The notes below the pieces were generated by a model that was not told the origin of the DNA, made no database searches, and saw nothing but the letters and a program-made list of their open reading frames with translations. 64,000 nt of DNA from Cellulosilyticum sp. I15G10I2 (GTDB lineage: Bacteria; Bacillota; Clostridia; Lachnospirales; Cellulosilyticaceae), in contig NZ_FMMP01000009.1 in NCBI RefSeq assembly GCF_900095725.1, positions 496,001-560,000 on the forward strand, read 5' to 3'. The stretch's first letter is position 1. Every line of letters begins with the position of its first letter. Made by a program: the position numbers and the translations under genes. Positions 31,687 to 41,570 of this stretch are shown here, piece by piece.

Positions 31687-32811
31687 CTATTTCCCCCAAA
31701 CAACCCTATTCACGTAATCTGTATAAGATAAAATTATCCTCAACACTTTGTCTGATACATTAGGCATACTATAATCTGCCACCAATCTTAATGTATCTTT
31801 CTTCTGTGTTTCCAGTATTTCTAGTCCCTGTAGAATTCTTTCTTTCTTAAGTCCTACCATCATCACAGATGCTTCTTCCATTGCTTCAGGTCTTTCATGA
31901 GCTTGCCTAATATTAAGTGCTTTAAAACCAAGTATTGATGTCTCTTCGCTTATTGTTCCACTATCACTCAAAACTGCCTTTGAATATTTTTGAAGTTTCA
32001 CATAGGCATTAAAACCAAGCGGCTTCATAGTTTTAACTAATGGGTTGAACTCAATACCTTTAGCTTCAATCATTTTTCTTGTTCTTGGATGTGTACTCAC
32101 GATTAATGGCATCTGATATTTTTCCGCTATCGTATTTAAGCTATCTACTAGATCCATAAAGTTCTGCTCAGAACTGATATTCTCTTCTCTATGAGCTGAA
32201 ACTACAAAGTATTTCTCGACTTCAAGTCCTAACTCTTCAAGTATATCTGCCTTATCAATATCCTCTTTTCTTGAATTAAGAACCTCGAACATTGGGCTAC
32301 CAGTTTTGATTACTCTATCTGCAGGAAGACCTTCTCTTAAAAGATATTCTCGAGCTATGTCGCTATACGTTAGGTTGATATCTGCTGTATGATCAACAAT
32401 TTTTCTATTAGTTTCTTCAGGCACTCTCTGATCAAAGCATCTATTTCCGGCTTCCATGTGGAAGATCGGAATGTGTCTTCTTTTCGCTGCTATTGCACAC
32501 AAACAGCTGTTTGTATCTCCAAGTACTAAAAATGCATCTGGTTTTACTTTTTCAAGAATAGGATCAATTTTTACTAGAATATTCCCTATTGTTTCTACCG
32601 CTGTTCCAGTAGCAGCATTGAGGAAATAATCCGGTTTCTTTAGGTTGAAGTCATTAAAGAATACTTCATTTAGTTCATAATCATAGTTCTGCCCTGTATG
32701 CACAAGGACATGATCAATAGCTTCAGATTCATCTAGTTTATTTATCACAGCTGACAGTCTGATTATTTCTGGCCTAGTACCAACGACTGTCATGACTTTT
32801 AATTTCTTCAT
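31687..32811 (-). CDS. UDP-N-acetylglucosamine 2-epimerase family (CapG/FnlC-like)
   Basis: The 374-residue enzyme has the epimerase-2 signatures VVGTRPEIIRLSAV, VLGDTNSCLCAIAA, HMEAGNRCFDQRVPEETNR and SDSGTISEETSILG. GGAGGT lies seven bases before the ATG at 32811. It follows CapE- and CapF-like genes with no gap, an order that in Staphylococcus capsule and E. coli/Pseudomonas loci makes UDP-N-acetyl-L-fucosamine. CapG/FnlC catalyses the final C2 epimerisation (UDP-PneNAc/TalNAc to FucNAc). The DQRVPEETNR motif favours FnlC over plain WecB. Confidence 0.87.
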   Translation of the reverse strand: MKKLKVMTVVGTRPEIIRLSAVINKLDESEAIDHVLVHTGQNYDYELNEVFFNDFNLKKPDYFLNAATGTAVETIGNILVKIDPILEKVKPDAFLVLGDTNSCLCAIAAKRRHIPIFHMEAGNRCFDQRVPEETNRKIVDHTADINLTYSDIAREYLLREGLPADRVIKTGSPMFEVLNSRKEDIDKADILEELGLEVEKYFVVSAHREENISSEQNFMDLVDSLNTIAEKYQMPLIVSTHPRTRKMIEAKGIEFNPLVKTMKPLGFNAYVKLQKYSKAVLSDSGTISEETSILGFKALNIRQAHERPEAMEEASVMMVGLKKERILQGLEILETQKKDTLRLVADYSMPNVSDKVLRIILSYTDYVNRVVWGK

Positions 32812-32814
32812 CAA

Positions 32815-33924
32815 TTATACCTCCAAATAGTAAGTATCCGGTTTTTCAGGGTCAAACGGCTCATTGGCCCACATTATTGTAACCATATCTGTAACACCAA
32901 GATTCTCTATGTTGTGTGTATAGCCTGTTGGTATGTCAACAACTTCCATTTTTTCACCACTTACGAAATACTCTAGTAATTCATCTGAATCTATTTTTCT
33001 AAACCGAATAACACCTTTCCCGCTTACAACTAGAAACTTCTCATTCTTCGTGTGATGCCAGTGATTTCCCTTGGTAATTCCAGGTTTTGAGATATTAACA
33101 GAAACCTGACCACGATCAGGCGTTTTTATAAATTCAGTAAATGATCCTCTCTGATCCACATTCATCTTTAAGTCATAACTAAACTGATCTTCTGGTAAGT
33201 AACTTAAATATGTACTGTAAAGTTTCTTAGTAAATACATCAGACATGTTTGGCACTGATCTATTTTCTCTACTCTCCTTGAATGAGTATATTAAATCTAC
33301 TATTTCACCAAGTGTTATCGCGTGTACTACAGGAACTTCGCAGAATTGTTCTACTTTATTCTCATTTCCTTCTAGTGCATTAATCAGTTCATTAACCACA
33401 TCATCTATATAAACAAGATTCATTACTGCGCTCGGATCATTTACTTGAATAGGTAAGGCATGAGCAACATTATGACAGAAAGTAGCTACTGCACTGTTGT
33501 AATTTGGTCTGCACCATTTCCCGAAAATGTTAGGGAATCTATACACAAGAACTTTGGCTCCCGTATTTTTACCGTAAGTAAACAGAAGTTCTTCCCCTGC
33601 CTTCTTACTTTTGCCATAAGGATTATCTAACTCAGCCTGAATAGATGATGAAATCATCACTGGGCAGGTGTTATTATGTTTCTTAAGGGAATCTAGTAAA
33701 TCGGAGGTGAAACCAAAGTTGCCCTCCATAAATTCAAATTGTTCTTTGGGGCGGTTTACCCCTGCAAGATGAAATACAAAGTCAGCCTCTTTACAATTAT
33801 CGTCTAGTAAACTAGGATCCGTTTCTTTATCAAACTCAAAAATATCCTCATATTTTCTATTTCTCAATTCTGCTATTAAGTTTTTTCCTATGAAGCCTTT
33901 TGCCCCAGTAACTATGATATTCAT
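32815..33924 (-). CDS. capF: Bifunctional reductase/cupin CapF-like enzyme
   Basis: The 369-residue protein joins an SDR reductase domain (IIVTGAKGFIGKNLIAEL, ISSSIQAELDNPYGKSKKAGEE with Tyr-x3-Lys, residues 1-240) to a C-terminal cupin (KPGITKGNHWHHTKNEKFLV, DIPTGYTHNIENLG). This exact two-domain fusion is CapF/FnlB of UDP-FucNAc synthesis: the cupin epimerises C3 and the SDR reduces C4. The stop of CapE overlaps its start by one base. Catalytic metal-site residues HWHHTKNE are intact. Confidence 0.95.
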   Translation of the reverse strand: MNIIVTGAKGFIGKNLIAELRNRKYEDIFEFDKETDPSLLDDNCKEADFVFHLAGVNRPKEQFEFMEGNFGFTSDLLDSLKKHNNTCPVMISSSIQAELDNPYGKSKKAGEELLFTYGKNTGAKVLVYRFPNIFGKWCRPNYNSAVATFCHNVAHALPIQVNDPSAVMNLVYIDDVVNELINALEGNENKVEQFCEVPVVHAITLGEIVDLIYSFKESRENRSVPNMSDVFTKKLYSTYLSYLPEDQFSYDLKMNVDQRGSFTEFIKTPDRGQVSVNISKPGITKGNHWHHTKNEKFLVVSGKGVIRFRKIDSDELLEYFVSGEKMEVVDIPTGYTHNIENLGVTDMVTIMWANEPFDPEKPDTYYLEV

Positions 33925-34943
33925 TATTTATCCCAACTTTCCAATTGTTCCCTTACATAATCAAGCTGTAATAACTTTTCTTTAATCTGCTCAATATTAA
34001 GCCTTTCTGTGTTGTGTGAGTTGTACTCGTCTTCAGATGAAAGTTTTTGATCTCCTTCAACAAAGTATTTATCATAGTTTAATTCTCTCTTGTCAGCCGG
34101 TACACGATAGAATCCACCCATGTCTTTTGCCACAACATGTTCTTCTTTAGTTAAAAGTGTCTCGTAGAGCTTCTCACCATGACGAGTACCGATTACTTTG
34201 ATTTCATTATCTGCATTAAAGAGCTCTTTAACCGCTTGCGCTAAGTCCCCGATAGTTGATGCTGGCGACTTTTGAACCATAATGTCTCCAGCTTCAGCAT
34301 TTTGAAAAGCAAACACAACAAGCTCTACAGCTTCTTCAAGACTCATCAGGAATCTCGTCATATTCGGATCAGTTACTGTCAGTGGTTGTCCGCTCTTAAT
34401 CTGATTAATAAACAGTGGAATAACCGAACCTCTAGAAGCCATCACATTACCATACCTAGTACCACAAATAAGGGTTCTGTCTGGATCAACAGTCTTTGCT
34501 TTTGCCACAAATACTTTCTCCATCATAGCTTTAGAGATTCCCATGGCGTTTATTGGATAAGCCGCCTTATCAGTAGAAAGGCAAATGACCTTTTTAACTC
34601 CCATCTCAATAGCACTAGTAAGTACATTATCCGTTCCTAATACATTCGTCTTTACAGCTTCTAACGGAAAAAACTCGCAAGAGGGAACCTGCTTAAGAGC
34701 AGCTGCATGAAAGATATAGTCAACTCCATGCATGGCGTTTTTAACGCTAGAAAGATCCCTGACATCACCTATATAAAACTTCAGTTTATCATTCTTATAA
34801 AGTTTTCTCATATCATCTTGTTTCTTCTCATCGCGAGAAAAGATCCGAATCTCTTTAATATCTGTATTTAAGAATCTTTTCATAACTGCATTTCCAAAAG
34901 ATCCTGTTCCACCTGTAATAAGTAAAGTCTTTCCTTTAAACAT
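33924..34943 (-). CDS. capE: UDP-GlcNAc 4,6-dehydratase/5-epimerase CapE-like
   Basis: The 339-residue short-form SDR has LLITGGTGSFGNAVMKRFL, FHAAALKQVPSCEFFPLEA, and STDKAAYPINAMGISKAMME in place of the ordinary YxxxK, as in CapE/FlaA1 inverting dehydratases. It converts UDP-GlcNAc to the 4-keto-6-deoxy L-sugar at the start of the CapE-CapF-CapG route. It is soluble, unlike the membrane-anchored long form at 44443. The adjoining capF and capG make the pathway complete. Confidence 0.95.
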   Translation of the reverse strand: MFKGKTLLITGGTGSFGNAVMKRFLNTDIKEIRIFSRDEKKQDDMRKLYKNDKLKFYIGDVRDLSSVKNAMHGVDYIFHAAALKQVPSCEFFPLEAVKTNVLGTDNVLTSAIEMGVKKVICLSTDKAAYPINAMGISKAMMEKVFVAKAKTVDPDRTLICGTRYGNVMASRGSVIPLFINQIKSGQPLTVTDPNMTRFLMSLEEAVELVVFAFQNAEAGDIMVQKSPASTIGDLAQAVKELFNADNEIKVIGTRHGEKLYETLLTKEEHVVAKDMGGFYRVPADKRELNYDKYFVEGDQKLSSEDEYNSHNTERLNIEQIKEKLLQLDYVREQLESWDK

Positions 34944-34983
34944 ATGATGCCTACTCCTATCTTAATTAGATTGCACATTCTTT

Positions 34984-36297
34984 TTACAATGCTTTATAAT
35001 TATATTTCTTATGATAAAATAACCAAAACAAAATCATTGTAATTGTTGAAATAAAAGTATCAATTGAATTAAATAGCTGGTTGTTTGCTGGTACAAAAAC
35101 TAATCCCAAAGATAATATTGAAAATAATAATATGGAAACTGGATTTCTATATTTTATAATTTCTAACCAGGCAGTTTGCCAAATATACCCTACAAAAATA
35201 AATATCAAGAGTGCTCCTAAAAAGGTAAAATCCGATGCTAACCACGGAAATATAGTATTCCATGTTCTCAAACCATTTCTTCCAAAAACCTCTGTCATTC
35301 GATTTAAATAAGTCCTGTCATAAATTTCTGAAGTATTAAATAGTACAGATATTAACTTGGACATAAAATAGGAATTTCCAATTCCGTAAGTCCATTCAAA
35401 TGGCAATTTGAAGCACAACGATAAACCATAATATCCTGATGATAAATATCCTGTCAATAAAATTGCCAACCCTAACCCAAACTCGTTACCTAGAATCTTG
35501 AAAATAAAATGATTAGTGTCAAAATATAGTTGTCCCCCTGATCTGATACCATAGTTTTCAACAGTTACTCCTAGAAGAGCGTATCTTTGAGATTGGATAA
35601 ATGTAAAAGTTAATATTAATATAAGTACTAGAATTATACTGTATTTAATAATTTTAAATGCTCGTTTCTTGTCAGAATCCATCATCCTAATAGATAAAAC
35701 AATTACTGTAAAAATCACTAAATCACCAAGAAATTTTTGTGTTCCATATGCAAGCATGTTTACTATTACCAATAACATAAAATACATTAACAAGATAAGT
35801 TTATAATTCCTTTTTAAATTTCTCCAATAATAAACCCCTAAAATTATTGATGCGTTTCTAAAAAAACCTGTGAGGAACCTAAAAAGAATTGGAATAGAAT
35901 AAAATGAACTTCTATTTTCTAAATTTATCTCAAAATAATTACCAGCCATATTAGATAAAGAAAAGGCTGATGGATTTTTTATTAGTATCTCTAAAAATTC
36001 TAAAAAAATCGAGAAAAAAGCAATTAGTATTGTTACTCTAACAAACTTTGTTATTTTCTTTTGGTTCTTAAGAGCAATAATCATGGTCGCATCATTCGAA
36101 AGTTGTGGTTTCTTCTTTAAAACTACCTTGTATCTATTTGCAATGGTATATCCCAAATATAAGCAAAATAGAAAACCAGTGACATATAAAAAAACTAATA
36201 ATTTATCATAATTATAGTATTTCATAGGGCCAAAAAAACTCAAAAATAAAGTTGTTAATATATAAATTGTAAACATTTTGATCGGTAATGATTTCAT
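34984..36297 (-). CDS. Wzy-like oligosaccharide repeat-unit polymerase
   Basis: The 437-residue protein is a polytopic membrane protein with about 10-12 helices and a long external loop containing SGGQLYFDTNHFIFKILGNE and WTYGIGNSYFMSKLI. No strong sequence signature exists in this class. Length, topology and position between glycosyltransferase and sugar-nucleotide genes identify it as the repeat-unit polymerase. AT-rich composition relative to its neighbours is usual for wzy genes and suggests horizontal origin. Confidence 0.78.
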   Translation of the reverse strand: MKSLPIKMFTIYILTTLFLSFFGPMKYYNYDKLLVFLYVTGFLFCLYLGYTIANRYKVVLKKKPQLSNDATMIIALKNQKKITKFVRVTILIAFFSIFLEFLEILIKNPSAFSLSNMAGNYFEINLENRSSFYSIPILFRFLTGFFRNASIILGVYYWRNLKRNYKLILLMYFMLLVIVNMLAYGTQKFLGDLVIFTVIVLSIRMMDSDKKRAFKIIKYSIILVLILILTFTFIQSQRYALLGVTVENYGIRSGGQLYFDTNHFIFKILGNEFGLGLAILLTGYLSSGYYGLSLCFKLPFEWTYGIGNSYFMSKLISVLFNTSEIYDRTYLNRMTEVFGRNGLRTWNTIFPWLASDFTFLGALLIFIFVGYIWQTAWLEIIKYRNPVSILLFSILSLGLVFVPANNQLFNSIDTFISTITMILFWLFYHKKYNYKAL

Positions 36298-36322
36298 TTT
36301 TTCACTCCTAAAATTTGCTGTA

Positions 36323-37492
36323 TTACATTATTTTTTTGAAAAAATCATCGAAATTACCTACATAACTTTTAAAGTTAAACTCCAAACTATTAACACAGTT
36401 TATCTTGAGTCTTGACACTTCATCTCTAGTTAATTGTAATATTTCTTTAATCTTACTAATTGACTCACTAATATCCTCATCTAAATAAAATCCATTGAAA
36501 TCATCCAGCAAATACATCTCTAAATCACTAGTTTTTGTTGTAATTACAGGGATTCCACAGCTGATGCTCTCTACAAATTTTGTTGGGAAACCTGCGTTTG
36601 TTAGCCGATTTCTTTCTCTTATAAAAATACTAAAATCGCTTTGCTTTACTTCATCAATACTCTTTTGGTGTGACAGACGCCCCATAAAAACAATCCGGTT
36701 ACCTAAAGCGAGTAGCATTTCTTTATGTTCAGGATAATAATCAAGATAACCATCAACAGTAAGTCCTATTATTTTTAATTCATAATTCTTATATTCCTTT
36801 AGTGAGTATAAAACCTCAACTAGTTTGTTAATTTTATCTTTATTCTTCCCAGGACTACCTGAGTATGAGAATTTTAATTTATCATTAGTAGTATTTCTTT
36901 GATAGACATCCCATTTCGCTTCATTAATGTCTACCAAGGGAGGAACCCGTAAAACATTTCTATTGTTTTTATAGTAATTTTCCAAATATGTACTTATAAC
37001 AATCAACCCATCTAATCTCTTTTGAATAATTCTCATTCTTAAAAATGAATCAATTCCTTTTATAAGCATGAATAAGAAATTTGTACCTTTTGTACTGTAC
37101 CACTCTGTACAATCAGCTAAGATTTTAATATCATGTTTAGCACTATATTTTTTAAGATTATACAATGCTATTGATGGATAATTGTAGGCTGTAATGGCTT
37201 TAATATCTTTGTATTTATTTTCAATTATTTTAATAAAACTAATACAGGTTAAAAAACTTAACCAGTCTTTGATTTTTTCTGGGTAAGGTACTGACCAGCA
37301 GTCAAAACCTTGGATATTTCTTAAAGTTGTTGAAATATCTGTATCAAACCTCAAAGTTTTATCGACATCAACAAATACTACATCGTAACCTAACTCTCTC
37401 ATGGCTTTCCCATTACTAAGCACCCTATGAGCTGCTGCATTTTTATCCGGCAGTTCAAAACCACCGACGTATAGAATTGTACCTTTTGACAT
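36323..37492 (-). CDS. GT4-type glycosyltransferase
   Basis: The 389-residue protein has an N-terminal Rossmann-like domain (ILYVGGFELPDKNAAAHRVL) and a C-terminal GT-B domain with LKFSYSGSPGKNKDKINKLV, VFMGRLSHQK and the ESISCGIPVITTKTSDLEMYL motif (E-x7-E-like region that binds the nucleotide sugar). It is soluble and membrane-associated. The acceptor and donor are unknown; from context it adds one sugar of the repeat unit. Confidence 0.87.
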   Translation of the reverse strand: MSKGTILYVGGFELPDKNAAAHRVLSNGKAMRELGYDVVFVDVDKTLRFDTDISTTLRNIQGFDCWSVPYPEKIKDWLSFLTCISFIKIIENKYKDIKAITAYNYPSIALYNLKKYSAKHDIKILADCTEWYSTKGTNFLFMLIKGIDSFLRMRIIQKRLDGLIVISTYLENYYKNNRNVLRVPPLVDINEAKWDVYQRNTTNDKLKFSYSGSPGKNKDKINKLVEVLYSLKEYKNYELKIIGLTVDGYLDYYPEHKEMLLALGNRIVFMGRLSHQKSIDEVKQSDFSIFIRERNRLTNAGFPTKFVESISCGIPVITTKTSDLEMYLLDDFNGFYLDEDISESISKIKEILQLTRDEVSRLKINCVNSLEFNFKSYVGNFDDFFKKIM

Positions 37493-37493
37493 A

Positions 37494-38477
37494 TTACAAA
37501 TTCTCCTTATACCATTCTATAGCTGCTTCAATTCCTCTTTCAAAACTCCAGCTTGGATTATATCCTAACATCTCTTTAGCTTTGCTGATATCAGCATTAC
37601 TATGCTTTATATCGCCTTTTCTATCAGATCCAAAGATTGGCTTAATATCTTTTCCAAGTGCTTTACAGAGTGAACTATAAACATCTATCAAATACTCTCT
37701 TCCACCGTAAGCGATATTGAATGCTTCTCCGGCAACTTCAGATGATGCCTTGCAAGCTTTCAGATTTGCTTCGATTACATTCTCAATGTAAGTAAAATCT
37801 CTACTTTGTTTCCCATCACCATTTATAGTTGGCTGTTCATCATTTAAGAGTTGCTTTATGAACTTTGGAATTACAGCAGCATAAGCTCCACTTGGATCTT
37901 GTCTTTTTCCAAACACATTGAAGTATCTTAACCCATAAGTATCTAACCCATAAAGTTTTGAATATAGCTTACCATACTCTTCATCAACCATTTTAGTTAA
38001 CGCATATGGTGAAAGTAGATTGCCTTCTCTGCCTTCTTGTTTCGGAAGGTTTGGTTCATCTCCATAAACAGATGAGCTGGAAGCGTAGACAAACTTCTTC
38101 ACCCCGGTTTGTCTAGCTGCCGCCATCATGTTTAGTGTTCCTTTAATATTGATTTCTTCATAAAGTAATGGCATTTCAATACTTCTTGGAACGCTGCCCC
38201 ATGCTGCTTGATTTAAGACATAATCTACGCCTTTACAAGCCTTCATGCATGTATCCATATCTCTTATATCACCTTTAATAAATGTATAATTTGGGTTATT
38301 AATAAATAGGTCAACATTGGCTTGTTTACCATTAGAAAGATCATCTAGACATCTAACCTTATAACCTTTACTTAATAACACCTCACACAGGTTGGAACCA
38401 ATGAAACCCGCTCCACCTGTCACGAGAAATACACTATCTTTTTCAAATTTAATATTTTCATATCCCATGATATGCAC
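37494..38477 (-). CDS. UDP-sugar 4-epimerase (TviC/WbpP-like)
   Basis: The 327-residue extended SDR has VTGGAGFIGSNLCEVLLSKG, NQAAWGSVPRSIEMP, SSSVYGDEPNLPK, and Tyr-x3-Lys within SPYALTKMVDEEY. WbpP/TviC enzymes interconvert UDP-GlcNAc(A) and UDP-GalNAc(A). Placed next to the 6-dehydrogenase (9-base gap), it probably yields UDP-GalNAcA. The start is a GTG at 38477 (AAGGA six bases before) or the ATG at 38468. Confidence 0.88.
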   Translation of the reverse strand: MHIMGYENIKFEKDSVFLVTGGAGFIGSNLCEVLLSKGYKVRCLDDLSNGKQANVDLFINNPNYTFIKGDIRDMDTCMKACKGVDYVLNQAAWGSVPRSIEMPLLYEEINIKGTLNMMAAARQTGVKKFVYASSSSVYGDEPNLPKQEGREGNLLSPYALTKMVDEEYGKLYSKLYGLDTYGLRYFNVFGKRQDPSGAYAAVIPKFIKQLLNDEQPTINGDGKQSRDFTYIENVIEANLKACKASSEVAGEAFNIAYGGREYLIDVYSSLCKALGKDIKPIFGSDRKGDIKHSNADISKAKEMLGYNPSWSFERGIEAAIEWYKENL

Positions 38478-38486
38478 TACCTTTCC

Positions 38487-39806
38487 TTAAAGTCTCCAAT
38501 ACTTATATCCTGAGGCTTCATACTCTTTTCTATCTAGTATTCCTTTAATATCAAGTAACACTTTATTTACATTAGATCCTTCTTTATACATCTTATTGAA
38601 GTTTTGTTGACTTAAACTCAAGAATTGATCATGCCCAACAGCTACAACAATTGCATCCATCCCTTTGATGTCTTCTATTGAATCAAAAGCAATTCCATAT
38701 TCGTGTTTTGCTTCCTCAGCATCAGCTTCCGGATCTGCAATCATCGGATTAATTCCATATTCTTCAAGCTCATTAACAATATCAATAACCCTTGTATTTC
38801 TAGTATCAGGGCAGTTTTCTTTAAACGTAAAACCTAGAATGGCGACTTTTGCATCTTTTACTGGCACATCTGCTTTTATAAGGTTTTTTATCAAATTTTC
38901 AACCACATATTTCCCCATATCATCATTGATTCTTCTACCAGAAAGAATGATTTGTGAATGGTATCCTAGCTGCTCAGCTTTATAGGTAAGGTAATATGGA
39001 TCTACACCAATACAGTGTCCTCCAACAAGACCCGGATGGAAATTAAGGAAATTCCACTTCGTTCCTGCAGCTTTTAGAACAGCCTGTGTATCAATGCCCA
39101 TCTTATTAAAGATGATAGAAAGCTCATTCATAAATGCAATATTGATATCTCTTTGAGAGTTTTCAATAACTTTAGCTGCTTCAGCTACTTTAATTGATTC
39201 CGCTCTATGTACTCCAGCATCCACTACTAGCTCATACACTTTAGCGATAGTATCCAAAGATTCTTCATCCCTTCCGGATACAACTTTTACTATCGTCTCA
39301 AGTCTATGTACTTTATCACCAGGATTGATTCGCTCAGGTGAATAGCCTACTTTGAAATCTTCTCCACATTTCATTCCTGATTCTTTCTCAAGAATTGGAA
39401 TACAGATTTCTTCTGTAACCCCTGGGTAAACAGTAGATTCGAATACAACAATGGATCCCTTAGTCAGATTTCGTCCAACTGTTCTACTTGCTGATTCAAC
39501 GGGCTTTAAATCAGGGGTATGATCTGCATTTACAGGAGTAGGAACTGCAACAATATGAAACTTAGCTTCTTCAAGTTTGTTCTCATCTGCTGTGAATTCT
39601 ACTGTTGTGTCTTTTATTACATCATCTCCAACCTCTTTAGTTGGATCGATTCCCTTTTTGTATAACTCAACTTTTTCTTGGCTAATATCAAATCCTATAA
39701 CGTCAGCTTTCTTGGCAAAGGCCACTGCTATTGGCATCCCAACATAACCGAGGCCTACAAGTGAAATCTTCTCTTCTCTGTTTTTGATTTTTTCATATAA
39801 GTTCAT
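38487..39806 (-). CDS. UDP-N-acetyl-D-glucosamine 6-dehydrogenase (TviB/WbpA-like)
   Basis: The 439-residue enzyme has the UDP-glucose/GDP-mannose dehydrogenase domains: VGLGYVGMPIAVAFAKK, VPTPVN-x-DHTPDL, FESTVYPGVTEE, and the catalytic Cys in GGHCIGVDPYYLTYKA. TVYPGxTEE and QRDINIAFMNELS mark the TviB group acting on UDP-HexNAc. It oxidises C6 twice with NAD to give the uronic acid. A five-gene-like order with epimerase and glycosyltransferases supports a charged glycan. Confidence 0.93.
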   Translation of the reverse strand: MNLYEKIKNREEKISLVGLGYVGMPIAVAFAKKADVIGFDISQEKVELYKKGIDPTKEVGDDVIKDTTVEFTADENKLEEAKFHIVAVPTPVNADHTPDLKPVESASRTVGRNLTKGSIVVFESTVYPGVTEEICIPILEKESGMKCGEDFKVGYSPERINPGDKVHRLETIVKVVSGRDEESLDTIAKVYELVVDAGVHRAESIKVAEAAKVIENSQRDINIAFMNELSIIFNKMGIDTQAVLKAAGTKWNFLNFHPGLVGGHCIGVDPYYLTYKAEQLGYHSQIILSGRRINDDMGKYVVENLIKNLIKADVPVKDAKVAILGFTFKENCPDTRNTRVIDIVNELEEYGINPMIADPEADAEEAKHEYGIAFDSIEDIKGMDAIVVAVGHDQFLSLSQQNFNKMYKEGSNVNKVLLDIKGILDRKEYEASGYKYWRL

Positions 39807-39819
39807 TTTGAATACTCCT

Positions 39820-40902
39820 TCATCTACTGATTTGTTCTAAGTAAGCGTTTATGACAATTTTTCTATCATACTCTTGTTCCATTTTCTTTCGCCCAGCTAT
39901 ACCCATTTGCTTCTTATTCTCATGAGGTAAATCGAGGAATTTTTGAATGGCACTAATAAGAGCCTTAACACTTTTAACTTCAAATCCAATTCCACTAACA
40001 CCATCATCAAACGTTTCTTTACATCCCGTCACATTCGAAGCCAAAATTGGCCTACCCGTAGAAGCGGATTCTAGCAAAACATTAGATGTTCCTTCATGAT
40101 ATGAAGGCAGAATTGCGGCATGTGAATCTTTTATAAACTTATGTACATCATCTTGTTGACCATGATAAAATATTATTCCTAAGTCATTTAACTCTCTGAG
40201 TTCTTCTGAATATCCTTCTTCACAAAATCCTACAAAATGAAATTCTACAGATTTATGACTTTCTTTTATTCGTTTTGCAGCCTCAAGTAATTCATCTATA
40301 CCTTTCGCCTTCATTATTCTACCTATAAATAAAAGGCGGATATTCTCTTTATCATTCGGATACTCTTCAAAACGTTGTTGCTCTAAGTTCACCCCTGAAC
40401 CAGGTATTACCTTTGATTTATTCTTAATAATTCCTCTGTCAATAAAAAATTGCCTGTTCGGCTCATTTTGAAAAAATATACACTCCGCATTTTTTAATGC
40501 TATTTTGTATAGATTAAGAGTAATTTTTTGCATTAACCCTTCATTTTCCACTGCAGTTCCTAAACCTGTTATGTTTGGTAAGTACGGTGTTTTGGTTATT
40601 CTACAGGCGATACCGCCATACACATTAGGCTTAATTGTATAAGTTAGAACAATATCCGGTTTGATTTTGTTTATGATCTTTATATAAGAAAGCAACAACT
40701 TCATATCAGATAAGGGATTTGTCCCTCTTCTATCTACATTTGATTCAATATATTCACAACCTAAGTTTTCGAGTAATGGAACATATTCATTATTTGGTAA
40801 GGATAAAACCACCTCATGTCCCTGTTTGATTAACTCTTGGAGTAACTCTTTTCTGAATTTATATAAGCCCATTCCGAAATTTGATAATACTAGAACTTTC
40901 AT
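39820..40902 (-). CDS. GT4 glycosyltransferase, PglA-like
   Basis: The 360-residue GT-B protein shows LSNFGMGLYKFRKELLQELI at the N-terminus, YTIKPNVYGGIACRI, NITGLGTAVENEG, RLLFIGRIMKAKGIDELLEA and PSYHEGTSNVLLESASTGRP (ExxxxE site). This form is close to PglA/WfaP-type enzymes that add HexNAc onto undecaprenyl-linked bacillosamine. Its gene overlaps the acetyltransferase by four bases. The sugar specificity is inferred from context. Confidence 0.88.
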   Translation of the reverse strand: MKVLVLSNFGMGLYKFRKELLQELIKQGHEVVLSLPNNEYVPLLENLGCEYIESNVDRRGTNPLSDMKLLLSYIKIINKIKPDIVLTYTIKPNVYGGIACRITKTPYLPNITGLGTAVENEGLMQKITLNLYKIALKNAECIFFQNEPNRQFFIDRGIIKNKSKVIPGSGVNLEQQRFEEYPNDKENIRLLFIGRIMKAKGIDELLEAAKRIKESHKSVEFHFVGFCEEGYSEELRELNDLGIIFYHGQQDDVHKFIKDSHAAILPSYHEGTSNVLLESASTGRPILASNVTGCKETFDDGVSGIGFEVKSVKALISAIQKFLDLPHENKKQMGIAGRKKMEQEYDRKIVINAYLEQISR

Positions 40903-41522
40903 CTATCAACTCTCCTCACCGGAACCCCAACATATGTCCCCGGTTCAATAATATCCTTAACCACCACAGCTCCTGCACCTACTTTGCAACCGCTGAAGAT
41001 GTTCACATTATTGCTTACAACACTTCCTATGCCTAACCATGTACCTTTACCTATGGTCACACTCCCTGCAATCCTAACTCCAGGAGAAATATGCACATAA
41101 TCTTCAATAATAGTGTCATGATCCAAGCTAGAACTTGTATTGATAATGCAGCTCTTACCGATTCTAGTAGAACTATTTATAACAACTCCTGCCATTACTG
41201 CTGTCCCAATCCCGATCTCTACATCAGTGCCAATCACCACACTAGGATGAATTAAACTTATTACACTTAACCCTTGTTCAATTAATATCTCTTGAACCTT
41301 CTCCCTTATCGCATTGTTTCCAATAGCAACAAAGAAATCAGCTTCATCTTTATATGTAAAAGCATCAGCAGTCTTACCGATGACTTCTAACCCCATAGAT
41401 GTCTTAATAGACTCGTCATCATCGAGGAATGTGATGCTTTTCCACTTATTCATTTTTATTGCGATGTCAGCAATAACCTTTCCATGTCCACTGGCACCAA
41501 TAATGATTAGCTTGTCTTTCAT
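40899..41522 (-). CDS. UDP-4-amino-sugar N-acetyltransferase, PglD-like
   Basis: A 207-residue protein with an N-terminal Rossmann-type piece (LIIIGASGHGKVIADIA) and a C-terminal left-handed beta-helix of hexapeptide repeats (VEIGIGTAVMAGVVINSSTR, HISPGVRIAGSVTIGKGTWL), ending TYVGVPVRRV. The family (NeuD/PglD) has a catalytic His in SSSLDHDTIIEDYVHISPG. With the aminotransferase and 4,6-dehydratase nearby it likely makes UDP-2,4-diacetamido-trideoxyglucose (bacillosamine). Overlap with the next gene suggests coupling. Confidence 0.9.
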   Translation of the reverse strand: MKDKLIIIGASGHGKVIADIAIKMNKWKSITFLDDDESIKTSMGLEVIGKTADAFTYKDEADFFVAIGNNAIREKVQEILIEQGLSVISLIHPSVVIGTDVEIGIGTAVMAGVVINSSTRIGKSCIINTSSSLDHDTIIEDYVHISPGVRIAGSVTIGKGTWLGIGSVVSNNVNIFSGCKVGAGAVVVKDIIEPGTYVGVPVRRVDR

Positions 41523-41570
41523 AATCGGTACATTCCTCTCTGAAATAATACATGTATGATTACTCTTCTT